A stretch of DNA of 6,318 bases, from the NCBI GenBank assembly GCA_026991065.1, contig JALXCG010000350.1, positions 1-6,318 of the forward strand, read 5' to 3'. Positions within the stretch are counted from its first letter, which is position 1, and every line of letters starts with the position of its first letter. The position numbers were made by a program, and so were the translations under genes. The notes beneath the pieces are model-generated. The model saw only the letters and a program-made list of their open reading frames with translations, was not told the DNA's origin and made no database searches. Positions 4,698 to 6,318 of the stretch are shown here, in pieces. This DNA comes from JALXCG01 sp026991065 [NCBI: Gemmatimonadota bacterium]. Its GTDB lineage: Bacteria; GCA-2686955.

Positions 4698-6318
4698 GTG
4701 AGTAAGTTCAGTGGTCGCTGGAGCCCGCTCTTCTGGTCGCTCGTGACCTGTGCCGCGGGCTGGTGGGCGGGTATCGAACGCATCTGGCCCACCGGAGCGC
4801 GGCGGGCACCCGCGTCTCCAACCGCGCATGTCTCACTGGAACTGGCAATCGCCACCGCGCTGGCGCTAATCCTGGCAGCGTGGCTGGTTCCCCTCGCCCT
4901 GCGCAGTTTGGATCGAGCGTCACGTTCGAGCGCGCTGCGGGCCGCGGCCGCGGCCGGCGCGGGGTGCGCCAGCTGGCTGCTTCTGGCCGGGCAGGTCTGG
5001 GTCAAGAATCATCCGCTCGTAGAAAACGCCAAAAGCATCCAGGGACTCGGCCTGGAACTTCATGTGGTGGTTTCCGCACTCGGCATCAGTGCCACAGTGG
5101 CCCTGGTGGTCTTCTTCCTCGCCCCCATCTTCAATCCAAGCACACCGCGCGGGCGGGTCAGGCTCCTGCTCCTGGCGCTGGTCGCCGTTGCCGGCCTGGG
5201 AATCAATCAGTGGCGTGCTCACCGGCAGGATCCGGGACTGCAGGCACTCCGCCCCTACTCTCAGGTGACCACCACGCCCCCCTACAACGTGCTGGTGATC
5301 ACCTTGGATACGCAACGCGCCGACTACCTGGGCTGCTACGGCGCGGAGGTGCAAACACCGGTGATCGACGGCTTGGCGCGCGGGGGCGCGCAATTCAACC
5401 GTGCCTTCAGTACTACCAATGTCACCATGCCGTCGCATGCCACCATCTTCACCTCATTGTGGATGAAGCAGCATGGTCTGGAGTCCAATTTCTCGGACCC
5501 CCTCCCCGGCAACCGCGTCACGCTCGCCGAAGCCCTCAAGAGGGTGGGCTACCACACCGGTGCGTTCACCAGTCTCTTCATCCTCGACCGCGACTACTCC
5601 GGGCTCATGCAGGGGGTGGATACGGTCTGGGCTCCGGAATACAGCTCAACCCCCTCGGCGGAGGCGTTCGGCCACGCTGCCGATTGGATCGAGAGCCTGA
5701 ACGGTGAGCGTTTCTTCGCCTGGGTTCACAGCTACGACGTGCATCGCCCGTACGAACCGGTCGCCCCCTACGACACACTCTATTACCATGGCGATCCGGC
5801 GGCGGCGACCAATTCATCATTCACCCAAATCCCGCCCATGCACCCGCGCCCCTTCGGGGTCACGGACATCAACTACTACCCGGCCATGTATAAGGGGGAG
5901 ACGACCTATCAGGACGCCCAACTGGGGATTCTGTTTGACCGGATGCGCGCCGCGGACGCCTTTGACAATACGCTGATCGTGCTCACGGCGGATCATGGTG
6001 AGAGCTTGGGAGAGCACGATTTCTACTACAGCCACGACGCTCTCTTTGTGGAGGACGTGCACGTTCCGCTGATCATCCACGCCCCGTGGATCGTCCACCC
6101 CGAGACCCAATCCGATGCCTTGGTGCAGACGATCGACATTCTGCCCACCATCCTCGACCTGCTCGACCTGCCTCCGCTCGCCACGGCCTCGGGGAAGAGT
6201 TTGCTACCACTGCTCCAGGGCAGCACCGCCCCGATTCGACAACGAGCATTCCTGGAGGGGCAAAACTACCGCGCGGTCGGCATCATCGACAATTCGTGGT
6301 CGTTTCTCTTTCCAATCT
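4698..6318 (+). CDS. Membrane-anchored sulfatase/alkaline-phosphatase-superfamily enzyme with Thr at the nucleophile site, partial
   Basis: The frame is open from GTG 4698 to the window end (540 residues, C-terminus missing). The N-terminal 190 residues hold about five hydrophobic segments (roughly 8-26, 47-69, 79-101, 119-143, 154-170). A sulfatase-fold domain that probably faces the periplasm follows from about 196. Its motifs are I-T-L-D204-T-Q-R-A-D-Y-L-G-C-Y-G, T243-M-P-S-H-A-T at the nucleophile turn, W-V-H344-S-Y-D347-V-H-R-P-Y-E-P, T-A-D432-H433-G-E-S-L-G-E-H, then S-H446 and V-P-L-I-I. Classical sulfatases carry Cys or Ser in C/S-x-P-S-R, converted to formylglycine; here it is Thr followed by M-P-S-H. 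Thr is the nucleophile in lipoteichoic acid synthase and phosphoethanolamine transferases, which also have five membrane helices before this fold. A phospho-group transferase or phosphodiesterase acting on lipid or glycan is therefore as plausible as a sulfatase (inference). Fold and topology are well supported; substrate is unknown. Confidence 0.92.
   Translation, partial: MSKFSGRWSPLFWSLVTCAAGWWAGIERIWPTGARRAPASPTAHVSLELAIATALALILAAWLVPLALRSLDRASRSSALRAAAAAGAGCASWLLLAGQVWVKNHPLVENAKSIQGLGLELHVVVSALGISATVALVVFFLAPIFNPSTPRGRVRLLLLALVAVAGLGINQWRAHRQDPGLQALRPYSQVTTTPPYNVLVITLDTQRADYLGCYGAEVQTPVIDGLARGGAQFNRAFSTTNVTMPSHATIFTSLWMKQHGLESNFSDPLPGNRVTLAEALKRVGYHTGAFTSLFILDRDYSGLMQGVDTVWAPEYSSTPSAEAFGHAADWIESLNGERFFAWVHSYDVHRPYEPVAPYDTLYYHGDPAAATNSSFTQIPPMHPRPFGVTDINYYPAMYKGETTYQDAQLGILFDRMRAADAFDNTLIVLTADHGESLGEHDFYYSHDALFVEDVHVPLIIHAPWIVHPETQSDALVQTIDILPTILDLLDLPPLATASGKSLLPLLQGSTAPIRQRAFLEGQNYRAVGIIDNSWSFLFPI

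Noticed and set aside
4507-4701. 64-codon plus-strand frame across the promoter gap
   Set aside because: It spans the promoter-like elements, has no convincing ribosome binding site and ends just after the real gene's GTG; its composition looks non-coding.
4763-5707. 314-codon plus-strand frame overlapping the sulfatase-fold gene
   Set aside because: It is the wrong frame: membrane helices and all sulfatase motifs read through in the frame from 4698, while this one is Arg/Gly/Pro-rich without motifs.

Overview
This is a GC-rich bacterial segment carrying five protein-coding genes, two of them cut by the window edges. I cannot place it to phylum. The GC-rich third codon positions, clear AGGAG/GGAG ribosome binding sites, GTG starts and the family mix (SWIM protein, DUF4139, NYN, membrane-anchored sulfatase-fold enzyme) would fit a high-GC environmental bacterium such as a myxobacterial, acidobacterial or similar lineage. 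No tRNA, rRNA, CRISPR array, insertion sequence or phage gene is visible.

Layout. (1) 1376 down to 1, minus strand: N-terminal part of a protein with two SWIM-type zinc motifs separated by Ala/Pro-rich linkers, probably the front of a SNF2-family ATPase whose motor would lie beyond base 1. (2) 1377-1454: short divergent gap. (3) 1455-3508, plus strand: a two-gene operon with an ATGA overlap, encoding a stand-alone class I glutamine amidotransferase and an apparently exported DUF4139 protein. (4) 3519-4505, minus strand: a NYN (PIN-like) protein with a C-terminal winged-helix-like segment and acidic tail, convergent with the DUF4139 gene across 10 bp. (5) 4506-4697: regulatory gap with overlapping divergent promoter candidates and an operator-like dyad. 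(6) 4698 to the window end, plus strand: a multi-pass membrane protein with a C-terminal sulfatase/alkaline-phosphatase-fold domain whose nucleophile position is threonine.

The genes do not form one obvious pathway. Only the amidotransferase and DUF4139 genes are clearly co-expressed. The NYN and sulfatase-fold genes may share regulation through their common upstream region. The points most worth a second look are the NYN protein lacking two of the usual acidic residues, the Thr-nucleophile sulfatase-like enzyme with an LtaS/EptA-like membrane architecture, and the duplicated SWIM module.
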